Positions 34,076 through 42,278 of a DNA stretch of 64,000 bases are shown piece after piece. Position numbers and translations under genes: made by a program. The stretch comes from Hymenobacter montanus. GTDB taxonomy: Bacteria > Bacteroidota > Bacteroidia > Cytophagales > Hymenobacteraceae. The notes under the pieces were generated by a model, which worked only from the letters and a program-made list of their open reading frames with translations, had not been told where the DNA came from and ran no database searches. Where the stretch lies: positions 1-64,000 of the forward strand of contig NZ_JACXAD010000027.1 in assembly GCF_014699115.1 (NCBI RefSeq), in the 5' to 3' direction. The first letter of the stretch is position 1; every line of letters starts with the position of its first letter.

Positions 34076-34927
34076 TTAAACGGTTAGCGGAATGGTTTCT
34101 AGGATGCGCTCGAACGCCTGCAGGACGGCCTGGGGTGGCTTGGGGTCGTGCACCGCGAAATCGAGGCGGCGAAATCGACCCCGGATGTTGGGCTCGGCCA
34201 AGGCTTCGGCAAACAACTCAGCAATCTGCATGGGGTCGTTGGCAAACACCCCACAGCCCCAGGCCCCCAGAATTAAGGTATCGATGCCGTGTCGGGCGGC
34301 CGCGGCCAGCACCAGTCGGAGGCGGCGCCGCATGGTGGGCAGCAATTCCGACAACAGCTCCGGGTTGTTGCGCTGCAGCGCCCCGGCATTGACGGCTGGG
34401 GCCGTGAGTACATCAATCCGAAAGGGCTGGGCCAGCCACTCGCCGGCTTCGCTCCGGAAAACCGGCACGCCTGGCGAGTAGATGAAGTAGTCGCTGTAGA
34501 GGCCCGTGCTTTCGGATCGGCTGTTATGGGCATACATTTCCTGAAACTGCGTCAGGCAAGGGTACAGCCCCGACGAGCGCGCCAGGCTTTCTTCCTGCGC
34601 CTGGCTGCCGCCCAGGAACCCACCGCCCGGGTGGCGGGCCGAAGCAAAGTTCAGGCAGCCGACCCGGCCACCGGCCCCGACCAGTGCCGCGGCGGCTTGC
34701 AAGGTAGTGGCGGCGTACACCCGCACTTCCGCTGGTACCCCACCGGGCTGGTCGAACTCCCGTAGCAAATCATCGGCATCGGTGGGCCGGTAGAGCCGGC
34801 TGCCGGCTTCGGCGGCCCGCTGAGCATCGGCCAGCCCGACTATCTGGTTATTATGCGATTGATACCGGCCTTGCGCCAGCGCGGCGAGCGTGCTTTGGGC
34901 AATGCGCAGTCGAATGTCGCGGTTCAT
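34076..34927 (-). CDS. TIGR02452 PARG-like macrodomain protein
   Basis: A 283-aa protein of the TIGR02452/DUF2263 family, predicted to act as poly- or mono(ADP-ribose) glycohydrolase. The PARG signature is intact: NFASARHPGGGFLGGSQAQ followed by EESLARSS (Gly-Gly-Gly then Gln-Glu-Glu), and a macrodomain-type LILGAWGCGVFANDP lies near residue 220. The start at 34927 (MNRDIRLRIAQST) keeps clear of RNA T5; the longer frame to 35119 would overlap it. It sits in the Ro60/RtcB locus between RNAs T5 and T4, implying a role in RNA damage repair, where ADP-ribose or related groups may need to be removed (inference). Confidence 0.82.
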   Translation of the reverse strand: MNRDIRLRIAQSTLAALAQGRYQSHNNQIVGLADAQRAAEAGSRLYRPTDADDLLREFDQPGGVPAEVRVYAATTLQAAAALVGAGGRVGCLNFASARHPGGGFLGGSQAQEESLARSSGLYPCLTQFQEMYAHNSRSESTGLYSDYFIYSPGVPVFRSEAGEWLAQPFRIDVLTAPAVNAGALQRNNPELLSELLPTMRRRLRLVLAAAARHGIDTLILGAWGCGVFANDPMQIAELFAEALAEPNIRGRFRRLDFAVHDPKPPQAVLQAFERILETIPLTV

Positions 34928-35043
34928 GAGTAAAAGGCTGAAGTTGTTGAACAGCGGCCCGGGAACGACGGCCGCTTTAGTAAAAATAAGGTCATTCCCG
35001 GGTCTGCCTAATGTTGAATAAACTACTGTTGATGAGTCCACAA

Positions 35044-35151
35044 GCAAGAGCAACAAGCGGCCTGGCCACAATGAGTGAAGGGAATCGAACCCTTGCCGCC
35101 GAAACGGCCCTCCTGGCACCCGCGAAGTAGGCCCGGCCTACGGCACCTTGC
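35044..35151 (-). ncRNA. T5, reduced tRNA-like Y RNA
   Basis: A 108-nt RNA. Closing helix GCAAGG/TCTTGC (35151-35146/35049-35044, with one G-U), box TGCCGTA facing GCTTGTTGC (35058-35050), inner helix GGCCGGGCC/GGCCAGGCC (8 of 9). The tRNA part keeps a perfect T-arm AAGGG-TTCGATT-CCCTT (35094-35078) but has almost no acceptor and no D-arm. The loop preceding it (GTGCCAG) could be a Gly(GCC) anticodon, weakly. It starts 52 nt after the TROVE gene stop. Confidence 0.7.
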
Positions 35152-35203
35152 GCCGCGGCGGCCGGAGGTTCCGCTTTACTGTCCGGCCGCTTTTCAAATT
35201 GAT

Positions 35204-36730
35204 TTACAGGGTTACTTTCGCGATTTCAATGAGCGCGGAGCCGCCATTGTCGAGCGCCGTGAGCACGTCGAAAATCTTGTCGGACCAGCCCGCGATGAGG
35301 GCCACCCCCATTTCGGGGCGCACCTGTAGTGGAGTGGCGCCGTGCCCGGCCAGGTCGAAGAGGTAGAGGCGGGCATTGGGGGCCACGCTGCGGCGGTAGG
35401 CGGCCCATTCCTGAGCTATCGTACCACCGTCGCCGTTGCTGTTCCAAAGCTGCACGTCGGTGAAAATCATCACCTTGTCGACTACCTCGCGCCGCTGGCG
35501 CAGGTCCTGAACCACGAGGTGGCCGTTGGTGCTGTAGCCAACCTCCCCTTCGCGGCGGTAGAACTCCTCAACGTTGCGGAGCACGGGCCCCCGGGCCAGG
35601 CTGATGCGCTTCCACTTGCTACCGAACATGCCGGCAACCACGTTTTGACAACGGCTCTGGAGCAACATCCCCAGCACTAGGCTCACGTCGTAGAGTAAGA
35701 CCTTGCTGCGCGGCGAAATGGGCTGCTGCATGGAGCCCGACACGTCGCAGGCTACCACCACCCGGGTTTCGGCGCCGAAACCGCGCAGGTTAGCCGCGCT
35801 GTGAGCAATGGCATCTTCCAGCGCCGCGAGTACGGACGCTACGGGCCCGCCGGACAAGGCTTTCACCTCGCGGAAGGCGGCCAAAAACCGGAAGGGCAGT
35901 TGCTTGCTGCGCGCCACTGCGGTCCGGTCGGCTAGGGTGGCACACACTTGCGTCATGGCCTCGGCCGACACGTTGGCTTCGAGGATGTTGCGCAGGTTGC
36001 GCAACAGGGCCATGTAGCCCAGCTTGCCGCTGGCAATAAGCGCCTCCCAGGTGCGGGCCACGGCTGCGGCCCGCTCGGTGGGGTCGGCGTAGGCTTGCTG
36101 GCCGGCGGCCGACAGCTCGGTTTCCCAGGTGTAGGGCGTGGGCAGTTCCCCGCGCACCAATTGGTCGAACAGGGCTTGCTGGGCGGCATCTTTCGGGTTA
36201 GGGTGAACCAGAAAGAGCGCATCGCGCAGGCGCACAGCCCCACTGCGGTCGTACTTCGCCAACTGGTAACCATCGAAACGGTTAAAGCTGAGCGCCAGCC
36301 CTTTTTGCAGCTGCTTGGAGAGGCGGTTGAGGATTTTGGTTCCGACCCGGCCGTTGGCCTGGGCGTAGAAAGCCAGCAACTCCGTGATTTCGTCGGGGCG
36401 CTGCACCACGCGGGCCACCAAGCGGCTTACGAGGTTGTCGCCGCGGTGCAAGCGGGCCAATTCTACGCACAGCACCAAGGGCACCGAGCGCAAATTGAGG
36501 CTCTCACGGGCATATACTGCTAACTGCGCCACAAAAGTAGGCTCGTTCCGGGCCACCAACTCGCGCAACCGCTGCAAGCGGGTGTCGGCCTTCTCATAGA
36601 ACTGGTCGCTGAGGGCGGCCGTAGCCACCGCGGCGTACAATTCTATTTGGGGCGTGAGGGTGAAGGCAGCGGCCCCTTCGTGGTTTACGGTGGGGGCGCT
36701 TTTTCGTGAGAAGAAGGAGTTGAAGCGCAT
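35204..36730 (-). CDS. rsr: TROVE/Ro60 protein (Rsr-like)
   Basis: A 508-aa homologue of Ro60. The N-terminal TROVE domain of alpha-helical repeats runs to about residue 320 (VAQLAVYARESLNLRSVPLV, KILNRLSKQLQKGLALSFNR), and the C-terminal von Willebrand A domain carries the metal-ion motif DVSGSM near residue 330 with TDVQLWNSN later. Ro60 rings bind Y RNAs on the outside and misfolded RNA in the hole. Bacterial Ro60 with Y RNA recruits exoribonucleases; rsr is often beside rtcBA. Here it is surrounded by the predicted RNA partners T1-T5 and m1-m3. Confidence 0.93.
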   Translation of the reverse strand: MRFNSFFSRKSAPTVNHEGAAAFTLTPQIELYAAVATAALSDQFYEKADTRLQRLRELVARNEPTFVAQLAVYARESLNLRSVPLVLCVELARLHRGDNLVSRLVARVVQRPDEITELLAFYAQANGRVGTKILNRLSKQLQKGLALSFNRFDGYQLAKYDRSGAVRLRDALFLVHPNPKDAAQQALFDQLVRGELPTPYTWETELSAAGQQAYADPTERAAAVARTWEALIASGKLGYMALLRNLRNILEANVSAEAMTQVCATLADRTAVARSKQLPFRFLAAFREVKALSGGPVASVLAALEDAIAHSAANLRGFGAETRVVVACDVSGSMQQPISPRSKVLLYDVSLVLGMLLQSRCQNVVAGMFGSKWKRISLARGPVLRNVEEFYRREGEVGYSTNGHLVVQDLRQRREVVDKVMIFTDVQLWNSNGDGGTIAQEWAAYRRSVAPNARLYLFDLAGHGATPLQVRPEMGVALIAGWSDKIFDVLTALDNGGSALIEIAKVTL

Positions 36731-36787
36731 AATGTGGGAATTTTGTAGCTGATTTATAGAAAGGAAGCGAATGCTGAAGGCAGCCTT

Positions 36788-38092
36788 TTAGGCGTACTGC
36801 TCCTCTACTCCGGCGTGTTTGGACAAGACCAGGCGGGCCTGGCCAAGCCACTGATTTATTGAACCGCGTTCGATGGGGGTCATCCGGCGGTTGTATTTGC
36901 CGCGCACTTGCACTACCGTGCGGTGCGCCGACACTTCCATAGTCAGGGCCCGCGCCCCGTCCACCTTGAGTGAAAAGATGCCGCAGCGGCCTTGCCGACA
37001 CGAATACAGGTAAGTGGCTACGCAGTGGTGCAGAGCGCGGCCCTCCTCCACGAGCTGTTCGTAGGTCAGGAGTTGCTCGATACTGACCGATCCAGCCCGG
37101 AAGTTGGCCACGGGCAGGCCCGTCCAACGGGTTTGAGCAGTAGACACAGGGGCGTCGCCCGATTGGCGGCGCTGCCGGGCCAGGGCCTGGTGCCAACGCT
37201 CCGTTTGAGCCAGCACCGAAGGCAGGGACCGGCCCTTGAGCGAGAAGCCGGGTTGGGCGGGCTCCGGCTCGATGCCCACGCTGCGCTTCTGATAAATCCA
37301 GTCGCAAACGGGGCCGAAATGCCATGGGTCCACCATGGGCGTAGCAACGAAAAAGTCTACTACGCTCAACCAGAACTCATCATCCACCAGGGCTTCGCGG
37401 CCCAGGCGCGATTCCATCACCCCCCCCCACCAGGCCAGCGCGTTGCGGGCCGCGAGTTGGGCGTAGCGCAGGGCTTCGCGGAAGGTGCAGCCCGCGGGTG
37501 CTTCCCGCATGCCGTGTTCCAGCCGTTTGGTGAGCGGCACGGGCAAGTTGGGAAAGCTACGGAGCGAGCTTCCTTGCCCCAGGTGTAGCGTGAGGTCGGC
37601 CAGGTCCACGCCATCCTCCAGCCGCACGGACCGCGTCCAGGAGTCAATTAGCCAGTCGGGAGCATTGCCGTACCGGTCAAACAAGTGCCGAACCAGGCTC
37701 TTGAACTGCCGAAAAACGTTATTACTCTTGGGTGTCCAGTCGGTGATTTCCCGTACTCGCCGGTTATAGCGCTCAACCACCGCCGCAACTCCCTGAGCTA
37801 ACTCGGGGCGCAGTAATAGCGACTTACTCTTGCTTGCCAACGCCAGCAGCACTGCCCGAACGTTGTCATGAGCCTCGGCGGGCTGACCCACTACGCATGC
37901 GGCATACAGCTGCGCCAATTCCGAATTGGCCCCCAGCTGCTCGTACAGCAAATGGGGCGAGGCAAAGGAAAACAGGTAGTCAACTTGCTTGGTCGGGCGC
38001 CATTTACGCCAGTCTTTGTGCTGTGCAAGGACAGCGCCAGCCTCTTGCCAACGTTGGGCTTCGGCTGAAATAGGTTTATTACGATTTGCCAT
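36788..38092 (-). CDS. PcfJ-like protein B
   Basis: A 434-aa paralogue of protein A, with MANRNKP at the N-terminus and the PcfJ-type segment LVEEGRALHHCVATYLYSC, RQGRCGIFSLKVDG, VVQVRGKYNRRM near the C-terminus. A and B are collinear throughout but clearly diverged, so the duplication is not recent. As the first gene of the minus-strand locus it is probably closest to its promoter, 57 bases upstream of the TROVE gene. Function is unknown; conservation of His-Cys and Cys suggests catalysis or metal binding. Confidence 0.75.
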   Translation of the reverse strand: MANRNKPISAEAQRWQEAGAVLAQHKDWRKWRPTKQVDYLFSFASPHLLYEQLGANSELAQLYAACVVGQPAEAHDNVRAVLLALASKSKSLLLRPELAQGVAAVVERYNRRVREITDWTPKSNNVFRQFKSLVRHLFDRYGNAPDWLIDSWTRSVRLEDGVDLADLTLHLGQGSSLRSFPNLPVPLTKRLEHGMREAPAGCTFREALRYAQLAARNALAWWGGVMESRLGREALVDDEFWLSVVDFFVATPMVDPWHFGPVCDWIYQKRSVGIEPEPAQPGFSLKGRSLPSVLAQTERWHQALARQRRQSGDAPVSTAQTRWTGLPVANFRAGSVSIEQLLTYEQLVEEGRALHHCVATYLYSCRQGRCGIFSLKVDGARALTMEVSAHRTVVQVRGKYNRRMTPIERGSINQWLGQARLVLSKHAGVEEQYA

Positions 38093-38433
38093 AAGCGGGA
38101 GCCTGCCCGCAGACAGAGCCTAGCTAGTGAGAAAAAATGGGTGGCGGGCGCCCGCATCAGACGCCTCTGCTGTGGTCGGTTTCGTGGCCGCACATTCAGG
38201 GGCCAGGGCTTGCGAGGGAACGCTGGCCGGAGCGGCCAAGGCGCCGAACGGGGCGTGCCGACGAACTCTAGAGCAGAGAGAAAACATGGTAAAAAGGCGG
38301 GTTAATGGGGAGTGAGTATTTCTTTTTTTAAGTCAGTAAGCAATTAATTCCGCTTTCAATAATTCAGTATTGATTGGGCATATTTTACCCGTTCAAATAA
38401 AAACCAGGTTTTTATTTGGGAATTAATAACACG

Positions 38434-38464
38434 AAAAAGCCCGGCTTTTACGGGCCGGGCTTTT
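38434..38464 (-). terminator. strong hairpin terminator
   Basis: AAAAAGCCCGGC paired with GCCGGGCTTTT around TTTTACGG. T-runs occur on both strands; it most likely ends the minus-strand transcripts of the small frames just upstream. Confidence 0.7.
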
Positions 38465-38489
38465 CTATTTCGCGTGATTTACGCCGAAG

Positions 38490-38600
38490 TTATCGACGTA
38501 TCCAACAAAGAAGAAAAGCACGGCCGCACCGTTTCAGCAAGCCGCTATCGGGCCGGCGCTGAGGCTGCTGGGGCAGGAAACTGAGGCGGATACTGCGCAT
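38490..38600 (-). CDS. possible 36-aa basic microprotein
   Basis: A short ATG frame (MRSIRLSFLPQQPQRRP...) rich in Arg, ending 26 bases before a terminator hairpin. No family recognised; could be chance. Confidence 0.2.
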   Translation of the reverse strand: MRSIRLSFLPQQPQRRPDSGLLKRCGRAFLLCWIRR

Positions 38601-38640
38601 GGATTGAATGAGCTAAGCGGCTGATAAACCGAATAGAAAC

Positions 38641-38667
38641 AAAAAACCCGAGCGTCATGGGCTCGGG
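38641..38667 (-). terminator. hairpin terminator
   Basis: CCCGAGC/GCTCGGG stem with a T6 run on the minus strand, 28 bases past the stop of the 26-aa frame. Confidence 0.65.
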
Positions 38668-38695
38668 CGGTGTCGGGTTCTAGCGAAGGCTAGAA

Positions 38696-38776
38696 TCAGG
38701 CAAACGTACCGAGCGGAAGCAGCGTCTCTGGCTGCATCTTATCCGAATTGCTGGTGAGTAGTGGATGTCTGTACAT
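38696..38776 (-). CDS. possible 26-aa peptide
   Basis: ATG frame reading MYRHPLLTSNSDKMQ and ending LLPLGTFA, followed at once by a rho-independent terminator. A -7-like TTAATCTTTG lies about 32 bases upstream. The isolated promoter-peptide-terminator layout suggests a real small transcript, either coding or a small RNA. Confidence 0.4.
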   Translation of the reverse strand: MYRHPLLTSNSDKMQPETLLPLGTFA

Positions 38777-38967
38777 GATTGTTTGCTTTTGGTGCGACAA
38801 AGATTAATAATCAATTTTAATCGTGCAAATTATTTCGCAAATAAATCACAAATAATTTTTCGAAAGTGCGTAATCACACCAAATAGGCCATTTTTTAATT
38901 CCGATTAATTCGACCGAACCATTAGCCGCTTACCCTCACCTAACCGCTTCGCCGTACTATAGCCCAC

Positions 38968-39870
38968 ATGCCGCGCCTTGCCACATCCGACCATTACACC
39001 CTGGATTTACCCGCGGGGCACCGCTTCCCCATCGCCAAATACGCCCTGATCCGGGAGCAGCTCTTGTGGCAGGGTATTGCCGCTCCCGAGGATTTCTATG
39101 AGCCGGGGCTCTGCGCTGAGGATGACATCCTGCGGGTGCACACCGCCGAATACTGGCACAAAGTGCGCGACCTCGGCTTGAGTCCGGCCGAGGTCCGACG
39201 CCTGGGCCTGCCGCAAAGCCCGCAGTTGGTGCGGCGGTCGCGAAGTAGCAGCGCCGGCACGCTGCAATCGGCCCGGCAGGCAGTGCGCGCGGGCATCGGC
39301 TTGAACTTGGCCGGCGGCACCCACCATGCCTTTGCCGATCGGGGCGAGGGCTTTTGCGTGCTCAACGACCAAGCCATTGCCGCCGCGCACTTGCTGGCGC
39401 AGGGCCTGGCAACGCAGGTTTTGATTGTGGACCTGGACGTTCACCAAGGCGACGGCACGGCGGCCATTTTCCGGCACGAGCCGCGCGTATTCACCTTTTC
39501 TATGCACGCCGGGGCCAACTACCCCCTACGGAAGGAGCGCTCCGACTTAGATGTGGCGTTGGAATTGGGCACCGGCGACGACGAATACCTGCGGCTGCTT
39601 GGCAATACGCTGCCGGCGCTACTAGACCAGGTCCGGCCCGACTTCATCTTTTACCAGGCCGGGGTGGATGTGCTGGCCACCGACAAGCTCGGCAAGCTCG
39701 CCCTGACGCCGGCCGGCTGCCGACAGCGCGATGAACTCGTGCTGGGCCTGTGCCACGCCTGCCAAACTCCCGTGGCCGTGACCATGGGCGGCGGCTACTC
39801 CGAGCGGCTGGCCGACATCGTGGACGCGCACTGCAACACATTTCGGGTAGCATTTGAATTGTGGCCGTAG
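38968..39870 (+). CDS. histone deacetylase family protein
   Basis: A 300-aa arginase/deacetylase-fold Zn enzyme. Family motifs are GGTHHAFADRGEGFCVLND around residue 115, the metal-binding DLDVHQGDGTAAIF near 152 and the late GGGYSERLADI. In bacteria such enzymes hydrolyse acetylated polyamines or small acetyl-amides rather than histones. The ATG gives a standard N-terminus; the gene is divergent from the RNA-repair locus and is followed by the J-domain gene. Confidence 0.92.
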   Translation: MPRLATSDHYTLDLPAGHRFPIAKYALIREQLLWQGIAAPEDFYEPGLCAEDDILRVHTAEYWHKVRDLGLSPAEVRRLGLPQSPQLVRRSRSSSAGTLQSARQAVRAGIGLNLAGGTHHAFADRGEGFCVLNDQAIAAAHLLAQGLATQVLIVDLDVHQGDGTAAIFRHEPRVFTFSMHAGANYPLRKERSDLDVALELGTGDDEYLRLLGNTLPALLDQVRPDFIFYQAGVDVLATDKLGKLALTPAGCRQRDELVLGLCHACQTPVAVTMGGGYSERLADIVDAHCNTFRVAFELWP

Positions 39871-39901
39871 CAGTCATCTGTTCCCTCAGGACAGTCAATT
39901 A

Positions 39902-39909
39902 TACCTTTG
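39902..39909 (+). promoter_or_regulatory. -7 promoter element TACCTTTG
   Basis: A perfect match to TAnnTTTG that ends 7 bases before the ATG at 39916. It supports that start codon and a near-leaderless transcript for the J-domain gene. Confidence 0.6.
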
Positions 39910-39915
39910 TAATCA

Positions 39916-40938
39916 ATGGAAGAAGTTGATTCCTCGTCGCCCGCACCCATCATTGTACCCGTTCGAGCGAACGAGCAAGCCGGGGGCTCGGCCGCTCAGC
40001 AGGCTTTCCGGCAGGCTATTCTGGACGTCGAAAACCTGCGGCAACGGCTCCGCGACCTACGCACCGAACAGGCCGAAGCGCGCCGGCGCTACTGGCAGCA
40101 GGTTGGCCCGGCGGCCAGCGCGGTGGTAGCGGCCCGCCGCGCCCTGTTCCCCGCCCTGGAAGAGGCGCTGCTGCTCAGCTACTTCAGCCGCTTGGAGGAA
40201 CAGCAGATTACCGACCTGATTCTGGGCAATGCCCGGACACTAGCGGAGCGGTTCGGGGAAGACGAAAGCGCCATAATCGGTAAGTATGCCCCGGCCACGC
40301 CCCGCAATGGCGCTAACTCAACTGCCCAAAACCCCGGGAAAGCAGGTGTTGACTACTCTGCGGAGGCTACTCCGCACGCTACTTTACCGCCGCACGAACA
40401 GGCGGCCCACGCCCGGGCGCACCGCAAAACCAAAGCTCAGCGGGCCCAGGAAGCCGCCGAGCGCGCGGCGCAGGCCGAGCAAAAGCAGTTGGAGTCTAAC
40501 GCTAAAACCATCTACCGGCAACTGGCGCGTGCTCACCACCCCGACCTGGAGCAGGACCCGACAAAGCAAGCCGACAAAACGGCTCAGATGCAGCGCATCA
40601 CCGAGGCTTACGAGGCCGACGACCTCTATACGCTACTACAATTGCTGGCCGAATCAGGTCCGGCCGACGCCGAATCGGACGACGTGCTGGCCCGCTACAC
40701 CCAGGCCCTGCTCCAGCAGCAAGTCGCGCTGAAGCAGGAAATGAACGAGGTAAAATACGGGCCCCACGGTTTTCAGGGCACGTCGGCTAAAAAGCAGGAG
40801 GCGGAGTTGCGCCAGCTCAAACGCGACTTGCGAGCCGAGGCCGAATACGTGCAGCACGTCGGACGGCTTTTGCAAGCCCCCGAGAGCTTGCGCGACCTGC
40901 TTCGGCAACTGGCCGCCGAAGGGCTGGATACGATATAA
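39916..40938 (+). CDS. J-domain protein
   Basis: A 340-aa cytoplasmic protein with a divergent DnaJ-like segment around residues 195-235 (KTIYRQLARAHHPDLEQDP), containing the diagnostic HPD tripeptide that stimulates Hsp70 ATPase. The N-terminal 100 residues form a coiled-coil-like helical region (AILDVENLRQRLRDLRTEQ) and residues 140-195 are Ala/Gln/Lys-rich. C-terminal helices follow. No zinc fingers or other domains. It may recruit DnaK to an unknown client. Confidence 0.75.
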   Translation: MEEVDSSSPAPIIVPVRANEQAGGSAAQQAFRQAILDVENLRQRLRDLRTEQAEARRRYWQQVGPAASAVVAARRALFPALEEALLLSYFSRLEEQQITDLILGNARTLAERFGEDESAIIGKYAPATPRNGANSTAQNPGKAGVDYSAEATPHATLPPHEQAAHARAHRKTKAQRAQEAAERAAQAEQKQLESNAKTIYRQLARAHHPDLEQDPTKQADKTAQMQRITEAYEADDLYTLLQLLAESGPADAESDDVLARYTQALLQQQVALKQEMNEVKYGPHGFQGTSAKKQEAELRQLKRDLRAEAEYVQHVGRLLQAPESLRDLLRQLAAEGLDTI

Positions 40939-41017
40939 GTTGGCTGAACGTGGCTAAAAGCGCTCAAGCTAGGAAGTCCCGTCGTCGCCCATCTATCGGC
41001 AAACGACAGAAGCAAGT

Positions 41018-41095
41018 ACGCACGGGTTGGCGCCGAATGGCAAGCAATGCTTCATCTGCCGCCATTGCGGGCGCACGAGCTGCTTGTCCGGGTAA
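41018..41095 (+). pseudogene. IS1-like transposase zinc-finger remnant
   Basis: One frame reads THGLAPNGKQCFICRHCGR before a stop, which resembles the CxxC-type zinc-binding N-terminus of IS1-family transposase (InsA). No catalytic part, terminal repeats or target duplication are found. The 340-base gap here (40939-41278) otherwise holds nothing. Confidence 0.3.
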
Positions 41096-41278
41096 GGCGC
41101 ATACTCGCAAGTACGCAAAGCAGAAATCCTGTGGGTCTATCCGGAGTACACGTCGTTGCCGGGTGTGAGTGCGCCTCTTCGGCGTCTCCCGCCAGATAGG
41201 CACGGCGGGGCTAAAAAAGCCCATGGCCTCCCCGTTCAGGGGCTGCCACCGGCCCGCTGCTGGCTTGCAGCTGTTAGG

Positions 41279-42205
41279 TTACTTTATAAATTCTATTACA
41301 AATTGCACGGTACCAGCCTCCCGTAGCAGCCGGTTGTGGCCCAGGCCCCGCGTAAGGTGCAGCACCGCACCGGGCCACGCGGCGGCAATCTGCCGGCCTT
41401 CGGTACAGGGCACGACTTCATCGTCTTCGTCGTGCACTACCAGCACCTTTTCGGCTCCGCTGCCGGGCCCAGCGGCCGCGGCCGCAAACGAATCGGCGGG
41501 CCGCCCAGTAGCGTGCTGCACGTGCTCGGCAAACCGCGCCACGAAGTGCGGCGACAAATGCAGGAAATCCGCAAAGCGCCTAGCCACCTCCCGCGGACTC
41601 GCCGGCGCGCTGAGCAGCACCAGGCGCGGCAGTGGAGCCGCTGCCGGCAGCCGCACCGGTAAGCCCGCCACCGAAGCCGCCCCGAATGAATGCGCCACAA
41701 TGGCCTGCACCGCGCCCGATGTATTCACCACGGCCTGCACCGCTCCGGCGAAGGTCGTGAGGGTGACCTGCCGGCCGGCTGAAGCGCCATGCCCCGGGCC
41801 GTCCAGCGCCACGACCCGGTAGCCGGCCGCTATCAACAGCGGCACCCAAACCCGCCAAAAGCTGGCCCGCAGCTCCCAGCCGTGTACCAGTACCACGGCC
41901 GGCGCGGTCGCCGGCCCCCACTCGTACACCGCCACAGGACCCGTTTCGTAAGGCAAGGTCCGGCGGCGGGCGGTGGCCAGAGCAAGCTCCTCCCAGGGCT
42001 TAGTGGGTAGTCGGCGGGGCGTACAAAACAGCTTCCAGGCCTGCCGGAAGGCCAACTCGGGAGCTACCGTGGCAAGCACTTTGAGCTGTAGCCGCAGCCA
42101 GCGCAAGGCCGGGGGCGGCGAAGGATAACGCAGACGGGGCGCCACAGCGGCTACCGGCTCATCAGCCAGACCCAAGTAATGGGCGGGAGAATACGTGTTA
42201 ATCAT
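41279..42205 (-). CDS. alpha/beta hydrolase
   Basis: A 308-aa alpha/beta hydrolase fold protein with GPATAPAVVLVHGWELRAS as the oxyanion-hole region, the nucleophile elbow AHSFGAASV near residue 173, an acid residue around VVHDEDDEVVP and a C-terminal GLGHNRLL histidine. Substrate unknown. The following TetR regulator gene lies upstream on the same strand (73 bases), so regulator and enzyme are likely an operon or the enzyme is the target of the regulator. Confidence 0.85.
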   Translation of the reverse strand: MINTYSPAHYLGLADEPVAAVAPRLRYPSPPPALRWLRLQLKVLATVAPELAFRQAWKLFCTPRRLPTKPWEELALATARRRTLPYETGPVAVYEWGPATAPAVVLVHGWELRASFWRVWVPLLIAAGYRVVALDGPGHGASAGRQVTLTTFAGAVQAVVNTSGAVQAIVAHSFGAASVAGLPVRLPAAAPLPRLVLLSAPASPREVARRFADFLHLSPHFVARFAEHVQHATGRPADSFAAAAAGPGSGAEKVLVVHDEDDEVVPCTEGRQIAAAWPGAVLHLTRGLGHNRLLREAGTVQFVIEFIK

Positions 42206-42278
42206 GCTGAGGCGGGCTGTTATTAGAGATGAGTAAGCAGCGAAGACCGTTACCGCGGTAAGCGCGGCCCCACAGCGC

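Larger units (their letters stand above)
38093..38967. other. 875-base region upstream of the RNA-repair locus
   Basis: An AT-rich divergent region between PcfJ-like gene B and the histone-deacetylase gene. It must hold the promoters of both. It contains two terminator-type hairpins and two candidate microproteins on the minus strand (listed separately). No further copy of the TGYCGTA/TTGC RNA family is seen. Confidence 0.5.
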
